Positions 19,853 through 28,900 of a DNA stretch of 64,000 nucleotides are shown here, one piece after another; position 1 is the first letter of the stretch, and every line of letters starts with the position of its first letter. The stretch is taken from the NCBI RefSeq assembly GCF_022836875.1, contig NZ_CP090376.1, forward strand, positions 1,364,001-1,428,000, written 5' to 3'. Source of the stretch: Flavobacterium enshiense. Its GTDB lineage: Bacteria > Bacteroidota > Bacteroidia > Flavobacteriales > Flavobacteriaceae. The position numbers and the translations under genes were made by a program. The notes below the pieces were generated by a model. That model was not told the origin of the DNA. It ran no database searches and saw only the letters and a list, made by a program, of their open reading frames with translations.

Positions 19853-21133
19853 ATGGAGATACTCATAATTTTCTTTTTAATATTACTTAACGGTGTTTTT
19901 TCTATGTCCGAAATCGCATTGATTTCAGCGCGAAAAAACCGTCTTGAATCTGCGGCAAAAAAAGGAAATGCCAGTGCGAAAACGGCTTTGGAATTAGCCA
20001 ATTCGCCTAACAAATTTCTGTCCACGGTACAAATCGGGATAACCCTTATCGGGATTCTTACAGGTATTTACAGTGGGGAAAAAATTACCGACAATGTTAG
20101 GTTGTTTTTAGAAGGTTTTGAAATGCTTCGTCCTTATTCACCAAGCCTTTCAGTAGGAATTGTGGTGGTGGTCTTAACTTATTTTTCTTTGGTTATAGGA
20201 GAATTGTTGCCTAAACGAATCGGTCTGAATTACCCGGAATCAATCGCAAAAGCTGTGGCAGTGCCTATGAAAGCGGTTTCAGTCGTAACAATGCCATTCA
20301 TTTGGTTGTTGACTGTTTCTACTGAGTTTGTTCTGGATGTTTTCAAAATCAAACCTACAGCCGATGGTAAAGTAACCGAAGAGGAAATTAAAGCCATCAT
20401 TAAAGAAGGAACTGAAGTTGGTGAAGTGCAGGAGATTGAACAAGATATCGTGGAGCGTGTGTTTCATATCGGTGACCGAAAAGTAAATTCACTGATGACA
20501 CACAGAAAGTCTGTGGTTTATCTTTCTTTGGATGAAACTATTCAGGAATTGAAAGAAAAGGTTTTGGATGAGTTGCATTCGGTATATCCTGTTTGTGTTG
20601 AAAATCTCGACGAAGTAGTTGGCGTGGTTTTACTGAAGGACTTGTTTGCCAGCTTCGAAAAAGGCGAGTTCGATTTAAAAACTATTGCCAAAGAACCGGT
20701 ATATCTTATAGAACATACATCGGCTTATAAAGCGTTAGAGAATTTCAAAAAATCCAAAGTACATTATGCTTTGGTAACTGATGAATACGGAATCTGCCAG
20801 GGTATTATCACCCTTAACGATATCCTTGAGGCATTGGTGGGTGATGCGGCGGAATTTTACGAAGAGGAATTCCAGTTAATTGCCCGTGAAGACGGGACTT
20901 GGTTGGTTGATGGACATTACTCGTTGCATGATTTCTTAACATATTTCGATTTAGATGATCTAATTAACGATTATGACGTAACGACTGTAAGCGGTTTGAT
21001 CATGACAGAGTTGACGTATATTCCAAAAGAGGGTGAAAAGCTTATATGGAACAAAATGGAGTTGGAAGTCGTCGATATGGATGGAATCAAAATTGATAAA
21101 GTATTGGTTCGCCTTTTAAAGGATGGTGAATAA
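19853..21133 (+). CDS. CNNM/CorC-type transporter-like protein (hemolysin family)
   Basis: 426 residues. Residues 1-~175 are a DUF21/CNNM membrane domain with three to four hydrophobic helices and the conserved N-terminal NGVFSMSEIALISARK. Two CBS domains follow (about 205-325; SLMTHRKSVVYLS, LVTDEYG, IITLNDILEALVGD), then a C-terminal CorC_HlyC domain. Relatives take part in magnesium or cobalt efflux or sensing; the hemolysin name is historical and not supported as a function. It begins 14 bases after adk, so co-transcription is likely. Confidence 0.88.
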   Translation: MEILIIFFLILLNGVFSMSEIALISARKNRLESAAKKGNASAKTALELANSPNKFLSTVQIGITLIGILTGIYSGEKITDNVRLFLEGFEMLRPYSPSLSVGIVVVVLTYFSLVIGELLPKRIGLNYPESIAKAVAVPMKAVSVVTMPFIWLLTVSTEFVLDVFKIKPTADGKVTEEEIKAIIKEGTEVGEVQEIEQDIVERVFHIGDRKVNSLMTHRKSVVYLSLDETIQELKEKVLDELHSVYPVCVENLDEVVGVVLLKDLFASFEKGEFDLKTIAKEPVYLIEHTSAYKALENFKKSKVHYALVTDEYGICQGIITLNDILEALVGDAAEFYEEEFQLIAREDGTWLVDGHYSLHDFLTYFDLDDLINDYDVTTVSGLIMTELTYIPKEGEKLIWNKMELEVVDMDGIKIDKVLVRLLKDGE

Positions 21134-21208
21134 ATATGTGTCAGCTGCATAAGAAAGAGCAGATGTCCGTATTATAACAGAAAGAGAATATAACAGGAGG
21201 TTTGAAGG

Positions 21209-21236
21209 TTGATAGTTATTAACTAATATAAATTTG
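21209..21236 (+). promoter_or_regulatory. Promoter of obgE
   Basis: TTG (21209-21211), 17-base spacer, TAAATTTG (21229-21236), an exact flavobacterial consensus, 45 bases before the obgE start. Confidence 0.75.
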
Positions 21237-21280
21237 AACTTTCGCTGGCTATAAGCTAATTAACAGAACGAAAAGAAGAA

Positions 21281-22288
21281 ATGACAGAAGGGAACTTTGT
21301 AGACTACGTAAAAATATACGTTGCTTCCGGAAAAGGAGGTAAAGGTTCTACGCATTTGCATAGAGAGAAGTTTATTGAAAAAGGTGGTCCGGACGGAGGT
21401 GATGGTGGTCGCGGCGGACACGTGTATCTGGTTGGAAATAAAGGTTTGTGGACATTGTTTCACCTGAAATTCGCCCGTCACATTAAAGCGGGGCACGGAG
21501 GAGACGGTGGAAGTGCGCGCAGTACCGGAGCTGACGGTGAAGATAAATACATTGAAGTGCCTTTGGGGACTGTAGTCCGCGATAAAGAAACTGATGAGGT
21601 TTTGTTTGAAATCACAGAACACGGAGAGAAAAAAATTCTCGCTAAAGGCGGAAAAGGCGGATTGGGTAACTGGCATTTCAGAAGTTCTACGAATCAAACA
21701 CCACGATATTCCCAACCAGGGATGCCGTCGGAAGAAATCGATGTGACGCTGGAATTGAAAGTATTGGCAGATGTTGGCTTGGTTGGATTCCCGAATGCCG
21801 GAAAATCCACATTGTTATCGGTGCTGACGTCCGCAAAACCAAAAATCGCCGATTATCCGTTTACAACACTGAAACCGAATTTAGGAATTGTGGCCTACCG
21901 TGATTTCCAGTCGTTCGTAATTGCTGATATCCCCGGAATTATCGAAGGAGCTGCAGAAGGTAAAGGTTTAGGGCATTATTTCCTTCGCCATATTGAGCGT
22001 AATTCAACGTTGTTGTTCCTGGTTCCGGCTGATGCGCCGGATATTAAAAAAGAATACGATATCCTGTTGGATGAATTACGCCGCTACAACCCGGAGATGT
22101 TGGATAAAGACCGCTTGGTGGTTATTTCAAAATCCGATATGCTGGACGATGAGTTGAAAGCTGAAATGAAAAAGCATTTGGATAAAGACTTTAAAGGAAT
22201 TCCATATATGTTTATTTCATCAGTCGCACAACAAGGTCTTACAGAACTGAAAGATAAATTATGGCAGATGCTGAATGTAGAAATATAA
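21281..22288 (+). CDS. obgE: Obg-family GTPase
   Basis: 335 residues. N-terminal glycine-rich Obg fold (1-~160; [28 protein letters not shown]), then a GTPase domain with G1 GFPNAGKST at 169-177, switch I/G2 DYPFTTL, G3 DIPG at 216-219 and a SKSD G4 in place of NKxD, as in many Obg proteins. There is no C-terminal OCT extension. Obg proteins act in late 50S assembly and the stringent response. It has its own promoter and a strong downstream terminator, so it is probably monocistronic. Confidence 0.95.
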   Translation: MTEGNFVDYVKIYVASGKGGKGSTHLHREKFIEKGGPDGGDGGRGGHVYLVGNKGLWTLFHLKFARHIKAGHGGDGGSARSTGADGEDKYIEVPLGTVVRDKETDEVLFEITEHGEKKILAKGGKGGLGNWHFRSSTNQTPRYSQPGMPSEEIDVTLELKVLADVGLVGFPNAGKSTLLSVLTSAKPKIADYPFTTLKPNLGIVAYRDFQSFVIADIPGIIEGAAEGKGLGHYFLRHIERNSTLLFLVPADAPDIKKEYDILLDELRRYNPEMLDKDRLVVISKSDMLDDELKAEMKKHLDKDFKGIPYMFISSVAQQGLTELKDKLWQMLNVEI

Positions 22289-22309
22289 GCTGTTAGGTTA
22301 TAAAATAAG

Positions 22310-22336
22310 AAAGCGTTCCTTTTGGGAACGCTTTTT
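22310..22336 (+). terminator. Terminator of obgE
   Basis: Perfect 10-bp stem AAAGCGTTCC / GGAACGCTTT (22310-22319 and 22325-22334) with a 5-base loop and trailing T. Confidence 0.9.
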
Positions 22337-22402
22337 ATTTTGGTGTAACCGTTAAAAACAAAAGTCTTGGTAAACTATTGGATTTGTCAGGTTGTAATTT
22401 GA

Positions 22403-23143
22403 TTAATTTGAACTAACAGGAACAGTTTTTTCTGTTTTTACTGAAGTTGTACGCCCGACGATAACTTGGTTGTATTGATTAATCAACGTGTTAACTTCAT
22501 GAATTGTGTTAGCACCCCATGATATTGGTTGTACTACTGAAAAAGCAGACAGATATTTGCAAAGATCATGGTAAATAGAAACCATTTCGTTGCGTTTGCT
22601 TTTAAAAGTTCCAGGTGAATTGTTGGTAAACTCCTGAGTGTATCTGTGATAAGTGTCACGGAAAGTTTGATTGACTTTTTTTAATTCGATGACCCACTGA
22701 CCCAAATTCAGGGTGCCGATGGCTGATGTCAATTCAGGTTTTGTTTCCCAATCCGAAATAATATTACTGATTATAGCAGTTTCCGACTGATAAGTCTCTC
22801 TCGTGATATCTGAACCATACAGTTTGATGTTGTTCTGTAGCAAAGTGGCAGCATAGCTGTAAGTAGGGTCGAAATGGCAAGTGTAAGCGTTAACGATGCC
22901 AAATATTCCCATAATGTTTTTGTTTCTGCACCAATCCAATTCTTCTAACTCTGGAGTGATAGGGCTTGGCGTGGTGTTTTTAAACATTGTTTCCATTTCA
23001 GAGATTTTTCTGACCATGGTGTCATGCTGTATTTGTAGGGAGTGAACGGTAAGGCTGCTGTTTGCAACAATAGAAGTAAAATCTTTGCAGAATTGGATGA
23101 ATTCAGCGTTTCTCAAACTGTTAAGTGTAATAGAATTTATCAT
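22403..23143 (-). CDS. DUF6261-like protein of unknown function
   Basis: 246 residues, soluble, no signal peptide. The opening (INSITLNSLRNAEFIQFC) and the predominantly helical composition fit a Bacteroidota family that I associate with the DUF6261 label; the name comes from memory of the N-terminal pattern and was not checked. Nothing in it suggests an active site. The C-terminal tail is Val/Thr/Ser-rich and probably disordered. It stands alone, convergent with obgE and divergent from the S46 peptidase across a long gap. Confidence 0.65.
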   Translation of the reverse strand: MINSITLNSLRNAEFIQFCKDFTSIVANSSLTVHSLQIQHDTMVRKISEMETMFKNTTPSPITPELEELDWCRNKNIMGIFGIVNAYTCHFDPTYSYAATLLQNNIKLYGSDITRETYQSETAIISNIISDWETKPELTSAIGTLNLGQWVIELKKVNQTFRDTYHRYTQEFTNNSPGTFKSKRNEMVSIYHDLCKYLSAFSVVQPISWGANTIHEVNTLINQYNQVIVGRTTSVKTEKTVPVSSN

Positions 23144-23484
23144 GTCGATGTTTTTTTTTAATTTTTTTTTGGTTTTTTAAAATTTCGGAAAAGTCCGTAT
23201 TGTCTTTGTAAGATTTCCTTTTTTCAGAAAAGTATGTTTCTACTGTCGTGAAACTATCCTGAATTCTTATGACCGGTTGGGCGGTGAGTGACAGGTTTTC
23301 ATAATAATTTGTTTTTGGTTGTGTTGTGATATGTGTAAGCTTATAAAAAAATATTTTTGCTTTTTCAGTTTTATTTAAAGAAAAGTTAAAAATCTGTTGA
23401 TGTGTTATAAAAAATCGACAAAGCGTACTTTTATTGCTAAGATTACAGTTATTTCTTGCGAATTCATCTTCTTACGATGTGGTT

Positions 23485-23514
23485 TTGATGAAGTTTGAGA
23501 AGATTTTAAATTTG
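23485..23514 (+). promoter_or_regulatory. Orphan promoter in the long gap
   Basis: TTG (23485-23487), 19-base spacer, TAAATTTG (23507-23514): full consensus, but about 290 bases before the next gene and followed by a terminator-like hairpin. Confidence 0.6.
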
Positions 23515-23519
23515 GTAAA

Positions 23520-23688
23520 ATCATTATGAAGGGCAAATTCCTTTCAATTTGGTTTGAGAATGACAAAAAAATAATATAATCAGGTTTGTTGTAGTTTGAT
23601 GATGTTTATAATTTGATACTTCAAAATCTGATTTAATAATAGATTTGGATTGGAACTTAAAAAAAGATGCTCAAAAGGCATTTTTTTT
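23520..23688 (+). ncRNA. Candidate small RNA
   Basis: Inferred only from a full-consensus promoter at 23485-23514 and a hairpin plus eight T at 23662-23688, which would give a transcript of about 165-170 bases. A 17-codon ORF starts at 23526 (MKGKFLSIWF...), close to the expected start of transcription, so a micropeptide is an alternative. No known RNA family was recognised. Confidence 0.35.
23662..23688 (+). terminator. Orphan terminator-like hairpin
   Basis: Stem AAAAGATGC / GCATTTTTT (one G-T pair) with a 7-base loop, followed by T. A T run is also present on the minus strand, so it could act both ways. No annotated gene ends here. Confidence 0.5.
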
Positions 23689-23775
23689 ATTTTTCGTAAC
23701 GAGGATTTTTTGTTAAAATTTTCTTAATGAAAAATATTTCTAAATCATTATTTTCAGCTAATTACCAAAAAAAAG

Positions 23776-23783
23776 TATCTTCG
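23776..23783 (+). promoter_or_regulatory. Likely -7 element of the S46 peptidase gene
   Basis: TATCTTCG followed by CA: 7 of 8 matches to TAnnTTTG, 23 bases before the ATG. No clear TTG at -33. Confidence 0.5.
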
Positions 23784-23806
23784 CACCACTAAAAATAAAT
23801 TTAACT

Positions 23807-25957
23807 ATGAAAAAATTACTTTTATCCTTAATCGTAGGGATTATGCTTGTTCCGGCAAGCGTAAAAGCCGATGAAGGAATGTGGTTTTTGATGTTCATTG
23901 AGCGTTTGAACCACCGAGATATGCAAAAAATGGGATTGCAGCTTACTGCTGAAGAAATCTACAGCATTAACCATCACAGTTTAAAAGACGCTATCGTTCA
24001 GTTTAACGGAGGGTGTACAGCTGAGATTATCTCTAAAGACGGATTAGTATTAACTAACCATCACTGTGGGTACGATGCGATTACTGAATTATCTACAGCA
24101 GAAAAAAATCATCTTAAAAACGGTTTCTGGGCAAACTCCAGAGCTGAAGAATTAAAACCGTCAAGCTTATACGTTCGTTTCTTCGTTCGTATGGATGACT
24201 GTTCGAAAAGAATTTTGTCAGTTGTAAACGATCAAATGACAGAAGCTGAGCGTGAAAAAGCAATCAATGCTGAAATCGCTAAAATCGAAAAAGAAAACAA
24301 CGAAGGCGGAAAATATACTGTTTCTGTTCGTTCTTTCTTCCAAGGAAATGAGTTCTACTACTTCGTTTACCAAGATTATAAAGACGTTCGTTTAGTAGGT
24401 ACACCACCAGAAAGCTTAGGTAAATTTGGTGGAGATACTGACAACTGGGAGTGGCCTCGTCACACTGCAGATTTCTCAATGTTCCGTGTTTACGGAGATG
24501 CTAACGGAAATCCTGCTGAGTATTCTCAAAAAAACGTGCCGATTAAGCCTAAACATTACTTACCGGTAAACATCGGTGGTGTTAAAGAAAACGATTTCGC
24601 AATGATCTTAGGATATCCTGGTAGAACTAACCGTTGGATGCCTGCTGCTGGAATCGAGCAAAACGTAAAATATGCTTATCCTGCTTGGGTTGAAGGTTCT
24701 AAAACCGGTATGGATAACATGAAAAAATACATGGATCAGAGCGATGCTTTGAACCTAGTATATGCTTCAAAATATGCTGGTGTAGCTAACTACTGGAAAA
24801 ACCGTCAGGGAATGATTGACGCGTTAAGTAAATTCGGTACTGCTAAAACTAAAGCAGCTCAAGAGGCTAAATTCGACAAATGGGCTAACAAGCCTGAGAA
24901 TAAAGCAAAATACGGAAACGTAGTAACTACAATCAACAACTATTACAAGTTGACAAACGAAAAGTCACGTCATGACAACTACTTAATGACGCTTTTCAGA
25001 ACAAGTTCTTTCGCAACAATTTCAAGAGGTTTAGGAAAACAGTTGGAAAACTATGCTAAGGCTGATGCTGCTAAACGTGCGCAAATGGCTCCGGCTATCC
25101 TTGAAATGACTGACGAAATGTTCAAAGAAGCTCACGTTCCTGCTGAAAAAGATATCATGGCTGCACAATTGAAATTGTATGCTACGAAATCTACAGGATA
25201 TGCAATTGCACCAGCTGTGGCTGAATTAGGAAAAGCAAACAACAACGATTTCTCTAAATACGTTAATGCTGCTTTCGATTTAAGTATCTTATCTTCTAAA
25301 GACAGAATCAAAGCGTTTTTAGATGCTCCAAGCGAAGGATTGATTACAAACGATCCATTGATGAAATTGTCTAACGATTTGATGACGCACTACAACGCTA
25401 AATCAGACGAAGTTGCAAAAGCACAAAACGATTTCGGTGCGGCTTACCGTAAATTGGTAGAAGGTTTACGTGTGTCTAACATAGGAACAATCAAATATCC
25501 GGATGCAAACTCAACATTGCGTTTAACTTACGGAAAAGTTCGTTCTTTACCGGCTGACAAACGTAACGATGCAACTGTAAACAACTATACTACTTTAACA
25601 GGTCAGGTAAAAAAATACAAAAAAGGCGACAAAGAGTTCGACTTGCCTGCGAAAGTATTGGAAATGAACAAAAACAAAGATTTCGGTCGTTATGCAGACA
25701 AAGACGGTTCATTACACGTGAACTTCTTGACTGACAACGATATTACAGGTGGTAACTCTGGTTCTCCTGTATTGAACGGAAAAGGTGAGTTGATCGGTCT
25801 TGCTTTCGACGGTAACATCGAAGCTATGGCTGGTGACGTAATCTTTGACACTAAATTACAAAGAACAATCAACTGTGACATTCGTTACGTATTGTGGGTA
25901 ATTGAGAACTTCTCAGGAGCTAAACACATCGTGGACGAAATGACAATCATTAAATAA
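23807..25957 (+). CDS. S46-family dipeptidyl-peptidase (DPP7-like)
   Basis: 716 residues with a signal peptide (1-21, cut before DEGMW), so probably periplasmic. Family S46 enzymes release dipeptides from peptide N-termini and feed peptide-based growth in the Bacteroidota. The catalytic His lies in TNHHCG (His85/86), the Asp in FGGDTDNW (Asp210/212), and the Ser in GGNSGSP (Ser651). The residue 18 after the Ser, which in known enzymes separates Asp/Glu-specific DPP11 (Arg) from broad hydrophobic-preferring DPP7 (Gly), is Gly669 here (FDGN), so DPP7-type specificity is inferred. Codon use (CGT, AAC, TTC, TAC) resembles that of the ribosomal genes in this window, suggesting high expression. Confidence 0.93.
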   Translation: MKKLLLSLIVGIMLVPASVKADEGMWFLMFIERLNHRDMQKMGLQLTAEEIYSINHHSLKDAIVQFNGGCTAEIISKDGLVLTNHHCGYDAITELSTAEKNHLKNGFWANSRAEELKPSSLYVRFFVRMDDCSKRILSVVNDQMTEAEREKAINAEIAKIEKENNEGGKYTVSVRSFFQGNEFYYFVYQDYKDVRLVGTPPESLGKFGGDTDNWEWPRHTADFSMFRVYGDANGNPAEYSQKNVPIKPKHYLPVNIGGVKENDFAMILGYPGRTNRWMPAAGIEQNVKYAYPAWVEGSKTGMDNMKKYMDQSDALNLVYASKYAGVANYWKNRQGMIDALSKFGTAKTKAAQEAKFDKWANKPENKAKYGNVVTTINNYYKLTNEKSRHDNYLMTLFRTSSFATISRGLGKQLENYAKADAAKRAQMAPAILEMTDEMFKEAHVPAEKDIMAAQLKLYATKSTGYAIAPAVAELGKANNNDFSKYVNAAFDLSILSSKDRIKAFLDAPSEGLITNDPLMKLSNDLMTHYNAKSDEVAKAQNDFGAAYRKLVEGLRVSNIGTIKYPDANSTLRLTYGKVRSLPADKRNDATVNNYTTLTGQVKKYKKGDKEFDLPAKVLEMNKNKDFGRYADKDGSLHVNFLTDNDITGGNSGSPVLNGKGELIGLAFDGNIEAMAGDVIFDTKLQRTINCDIRYVLWVIENFSGAKHIVDEMTIIK

Positions 25958-25980
25958 TACTCCTTAATCAAAGGATTGAG

Positions 25981-26014
25981 AATCCGGATGCAGTAATGTA
26001 TCCGGATTTTTTTT
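25981..26014 (+). terminator. Terminator of the S46 peptidase gene
   Basis: Perfect 9-bp stem AATCCGGAT / ATCCGGATT (25981-25989 and 26000-26008), then eight T. Confidence 0.9.
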
Positions 26015-26017
26015 GGA

Positions 26018-26159
26018 GGGACCCAAGCGATAGCGAATTGGCGAAGCAATGGTTCGGGCATTTTTTGGTTTCCCTGTTGCCGCTTCCCGATAGCTATCGG
26101 GACGTTTTACCTTTTATTCCGCTGTCACTCCATAAACGGATATCACTGCCATCGAGGCT
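26018..26159 (-). repeat. Dispersed intergenic element, copy A
   Basis: Read on the minus strand it opens with AGCCTCGATGGCAGTGATATC, continues through ACAGCGGA, a perfect 18-base palindrome TCCCGATAGCTATCGGGA (26085-26102), and ends in AAAAAATGCCC. Copies B (36611) and C (56667) share parts of this skeleton. It is non-coding; the weak ORFs across it follow the repeat, not a protein. Confidence 0.6.
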
Positions 26160-26208
26160 AAAGAGGGTAGGACTTTTGTGTTTTGATACTTTTTTTTATT
26201 TTTGAACC

Positions 26209-26892
26209 ATGAGGCAAATTTTTTTCTTTTTATTTTTTCCGCTGCTCCTCAGTGCACAATCAGATTTCGATAAAGGCAAAACGTTTTTCGAAGAAAAGAA
26301 ATACACTCTGGCGAAACTCTTATTTGAAAATTATGCTCGGCAAAAAGGAGCTGACCCCAAAGCGACTGAATATCTTGGCGATATTGCAGCGCATCAGAAT
26401 CAATGGGATGCAGCCATTGGGTACTATAAAAAATTAAAAACCCAGTTCCCCAAAAATGCTGATTATCATTATAAATTCGGAGGGGCTTTGGGAATGAAAG
26501 CCAAAGAATCCAATAAAATTAAGGCATTCGGAATGATCGATGAAATTAAAAAAGCTTTCGAAACTGCTGCTCGATTGGACTCAAAGCATGTCGATACCAG
26601 ATGGGCATTAGTAGTTTTTTATATTGAATTACCTGGAATTGTTGGTGGCAGTGAAGCTAAGGCACAGAAGTATGCCGGTGAATTGCAGCAACTTTCCAAA
26701 GTGGACGGTTATTTGGCTAAAGGGTATATCGATGTCTATTTCAAGCGGTACGTCAGAGCAGAAGCCAATCTGAAAAAGGCACATGAAATTGGGCATTCCA
26801 AAACCACTTTTGAAAAACTATATGACTTATATTTGAACAAATTAAAAGATGTTGAAAAAGCTAAAAAATTAAAAGGCGGAGTCAACACATAA
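26209..26892 (+). CDS. Exported TPR-repeat protein
   Basis: 227 residues. Signal peptide 1-17 (MRQIFFFLFFPLLLSAQ). Helical repeats with TPR features follow: F..GK..FEEKKY..AK, AIGYYKKLKTQFPKNADYHYK, and a longer block AFETAARLDSKHVDTRWAL. Such proteins mediate protein-protein contacts, here probably in the periplasm. It begins after repeat copy A and lies 19 bases before the mpl-like gene, so the two are probably co-transcribed, which hints at a role near the cell wall. Confidence 0.8.
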   Translation: MRQIFFFLFFPLLLSAQSDFDKGKTFFEEKKYTLAKLLFENYARQKGADPKATEYLGDIAAHQNQWDAAIGYYKKLKTQFPKNADYHYKFGGALGMKAKESNKIKAFGMIDEIKKAFETAARLDSKHVDTRWALVVFYIELPGIVGGSEAKAQKYAGELQQLSKVDGYLAKGYIDVYFKRYVRAEANLKKAHEIGHSKTTFEKLYDLYLNKLKDVEKAKKLKGGVNT

Positions 26893-26911
26893 ATAACACA
26901 CAAGTAAACAA

Positions 26912-28267
26912 ATGCGTACACATTTTATAGCCATAGGTGGTGCTGCGATGCATAATTTAGCCTTAGCGCTGCATAGTAAAGGATATCAGGTAACCGGAAG
27001 CGATGATGCGATTTTCGAACCTTCAAAATCAAGATTAGAAAAGAAAGGGTTGTTGCCGGCAGAAATGGGCTGGTTTCCTGAAAAAATCACTTCTGATATC
27101 GAGGCAGTTATTTTAGGGATGCACGCTAAAGCCGATAACCCTGAGTTGTTGAAAGCTCAGGAATTAGGCTTGAAAATTTATTCCTATCCCGAATTCTTAT
27201 ACGAGCAATCGAAAAATAAGACTCGCGTAGTTATTGGGGGATCCCACGGGAAAACTACCATAACTTCTATGATTCTGCACGTTATGCATTATCACGGAAT
27301 CAATGTGGATTATATGGTAGGGGCACAATTGGAAGGATTTGATACCATGGTGCATTTGACCGAAGAAAACGATTTTATCGTATTGGAAGGGGATGAGTAC
27401 TTGTCTTCTCCGATGGACCGCCGACCAAAATTCCATCTGTACCAGCCGAATATCGCTTTGATTAGCGGAATTGCCTGGGATCATATCAACGTGTTTCCAA
27501 CATATGAAAACTATGTGGGACAGTTTGAAATCTTCATCCAAAAAATTACAAACGGTGGTATTCTGGTATACAATGAAAACGATCCGGAAGTGAAACGTGT
27601 TGCGGAAGCGGCGACAAATCCAATCCGTAAAATTGCATACCAAACACCGGATTATTCGGTAGAAAACGGCGTGACACTTTTAGAAACTCCGGAAGGACCA
27701 ATGCCGATTGAAGTTTTCGGTGCACACAACCTGAATAATTTAGCAGGAGCAAAATGGATTTGCCAGAACATGGGCGTTGATGAAGCGGATTTCTACGAGG
27801 CGATCGCCAGTTTTAAAGGGGCTTCCAAACGTTTGGAAAAAATTGCTGAAAGCAAAACGAAAGTCGCTTATAAGGATTTTGCACATTCGCCAAGTAAAGT
27901 AGCTGCAACAACCAAAGCGGTGAAAGAACAATATCCGAATCGTACATTGGTAGCATGTTTGGAGCTACATACCTACAGCAGTTTAAATGCCGAATTTTTA
28001 AAAGAATACGAAGGGGCATTGAATCATGCGGATGTTGCTGTGGTTTTCTATTCGCCTGACGCTGTTAAAATCAAACAGTTGGAAGAAGTGACTTACGATC
28101 AAATTGCACAGGCTTTTAAACGCAATGATTTGATTATTTACACCAATCCGGAAGAATTCAAGAACTTTTTATTTAATCGCGATTTAGAGAATTCGGCTTT
28201 GTTATTGATGAGTTCCGGAAATTACGGAGGTTTGAATTTTGACGACGTCAAAGGTTTGATCAACTAG
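26912..28267 (+). CDS. mpl: Mpl-like UDP-N-acetylmuramate:peptide ligase
   Basis: 451 residues, Mur-ligase fold. N-terminal Rossmann domain FIAIGGAAMHNLA (5-17), P-loop GGSHGKTT (109-116) of the central ATPase domain, the EGDEY motif, and a C-terminal ligase domain (DFAHSPSKV). The N-terminus and DFAHSP point to the Mpl branch, which reattaches the L-Ala-D-Glu-meso-DAP tripeptide to UDP-MurNAc during wall recycling, rather than MurC itself. The genome should have murC in the division cluster elsewhere. It overlaps the convergent DUF1287 gene by four bases at a shared CTAG. Confidence 0.88.
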   Translation: MRTHFIAIGGAAMHNLALALHSKGYQVTGSDDAIFEPSKSRLEKKGLLPAEMGWFPEKITSDIEAVILGMHAKADNPELLKAQELGLKIYSYPEFLYEQSKNKTRVVIGGSHGKTTITSMILHVMHYHGINVDYMVGAQLEGFDTMVHLTEENDFIVLEGDEYLSSPMDRRPKFHLYQPNIALISGIAWDHINVFPTYENYVGQFEIFIQKITNGGILVYNENDPEVKRVAEAATNPIRKIAYQTPDYSVENGVTLLETPEGPMPIEVFGAHNLNNLAGAKWICQNMGVDEADFYEAIASFKGASKRLEKIAESKTKVAYKDFAHSPSKVAATTKAVKEQYPNRTLVACLELHTYSSLNAEFLKEYEGALNHADVAVVFYSPDAVKIKQLEEVTYDQIAQAFKRNDLIIYTNPEEFKNFLFNRDLENSALLLMSSGNYGGLNFDDVKGLIN

Positions 28268-28851
28268 TTAGGATATTTATAATGCCCAACGATTTTATAG
28301 GAAAACAAACAGTCCTCTAAAACCTGTCCGGCACCCACATTATGAACAATCATCGGGCGTTTTCCGTCCGATGATTTTTTGTTGGTGACAATTCCAATAT
28401 GCGGAAGTTTATCGTTAATCATCCAGGTGACTAATTCTCCCGTTTTATAATCTTTCGGATTTTCAGTAATTTTCAATATTTGTCCTTTTCTGCTAAAAAA
28501 CACTTCTAAAATTGGGACTCTTCTGTGGTCGATATTGGTATCGGTTGTCTTTAGTCCCCATTTTTTTAGATTCGGGTATTTTGAAAAATTTGATTTCATG
28601 TCTTCATGAACTTCCTTCTGTAAATCAATGCCTAATTTACGATAAGCCCGAATCACTACATCGGTGCAAACACCTTTGTTTTTTGGTACGTCTCCGTTTG
28701 GATATGGGATAGCGATATAACTGGGATCGTAGGTTACTTTGTCTTTGGTGAGCAGTAATGCTGCATCTGACAGCTTTTCATAGAAATCTTTTTCAGATGT
28801 TGTGAAACTATTTAAAAGTAAGAAAATGATTAAAAATTTAAAAACTTTCAT
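28264..28851 (-). CDS. DUF1287-family exported protein
   Basis: 195 residues from ATG 28851 (MKVFKFLIIFLLL). Frame-open sequence extends to 29010, but that part runs through the radC coding region and lacks homology features, while the start at 28851 gives a proper signal peptide. Conserved features include VCTDVVIRAYRKLG (Cys62), LPHIGIVTN (His151) and MIVHNVG (His170). A Cys followed by two His in this order resembles the NlpC/P60-like papain fold, so peptidase or amidase activity is possible but unproven. Stop codons of this gene and mpl share the palindrome CTAG at 28264-28267. Confidence 0.8.
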   Translation of the reverse strand: MKVFKFLIIFLLLNSFTTSEKDFYEKLSDAALLLTKDKVTYDPSYIAIPYPNGDVPKNKGVCTDVVIRAYRKLGIDLQKEVHEDMKSNFSKYPNLKKWGLKTTDTNIDHRRVPILEVFFSRKGQILKITENPKDYKTGELVTWMINDKLPHIGIVTNKKSSDGKRPMIVHNVGAGQVLEDCLFSYKIVGHYKYPN

Positions 28852-28900
28852 ATCTTCGTTTTTCTGATATAACGCCAAAAAACACTTTTTAATATACGCC

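Larger units (their letters stand above)
23144..23806. other. 663-base AT-rich gap with a candidate small RNA
   Basis: No ORF above about 20 codons. It holds a complete flavobacterial promoter (23485-23514), a terminator-like hairpin (23662-23688) and the upstream region of the S46 peptidase gene. The part next to the DUF6261-like gene is poly-T/A rich. Confidence 0.6.

Noticed and set aside
21260..21715. 151-codon minus-strand frame over obgE
   Set aside because: Antisense of the glycine-rich Obg domain; low-complexity product and no independent signals.
26197..26204. TATTTTTG before the TPR protein as a promoter
   Set aside because: It ends only four bases before the ATG, so the RNA would start inside the gene; no TTG at the right distance.
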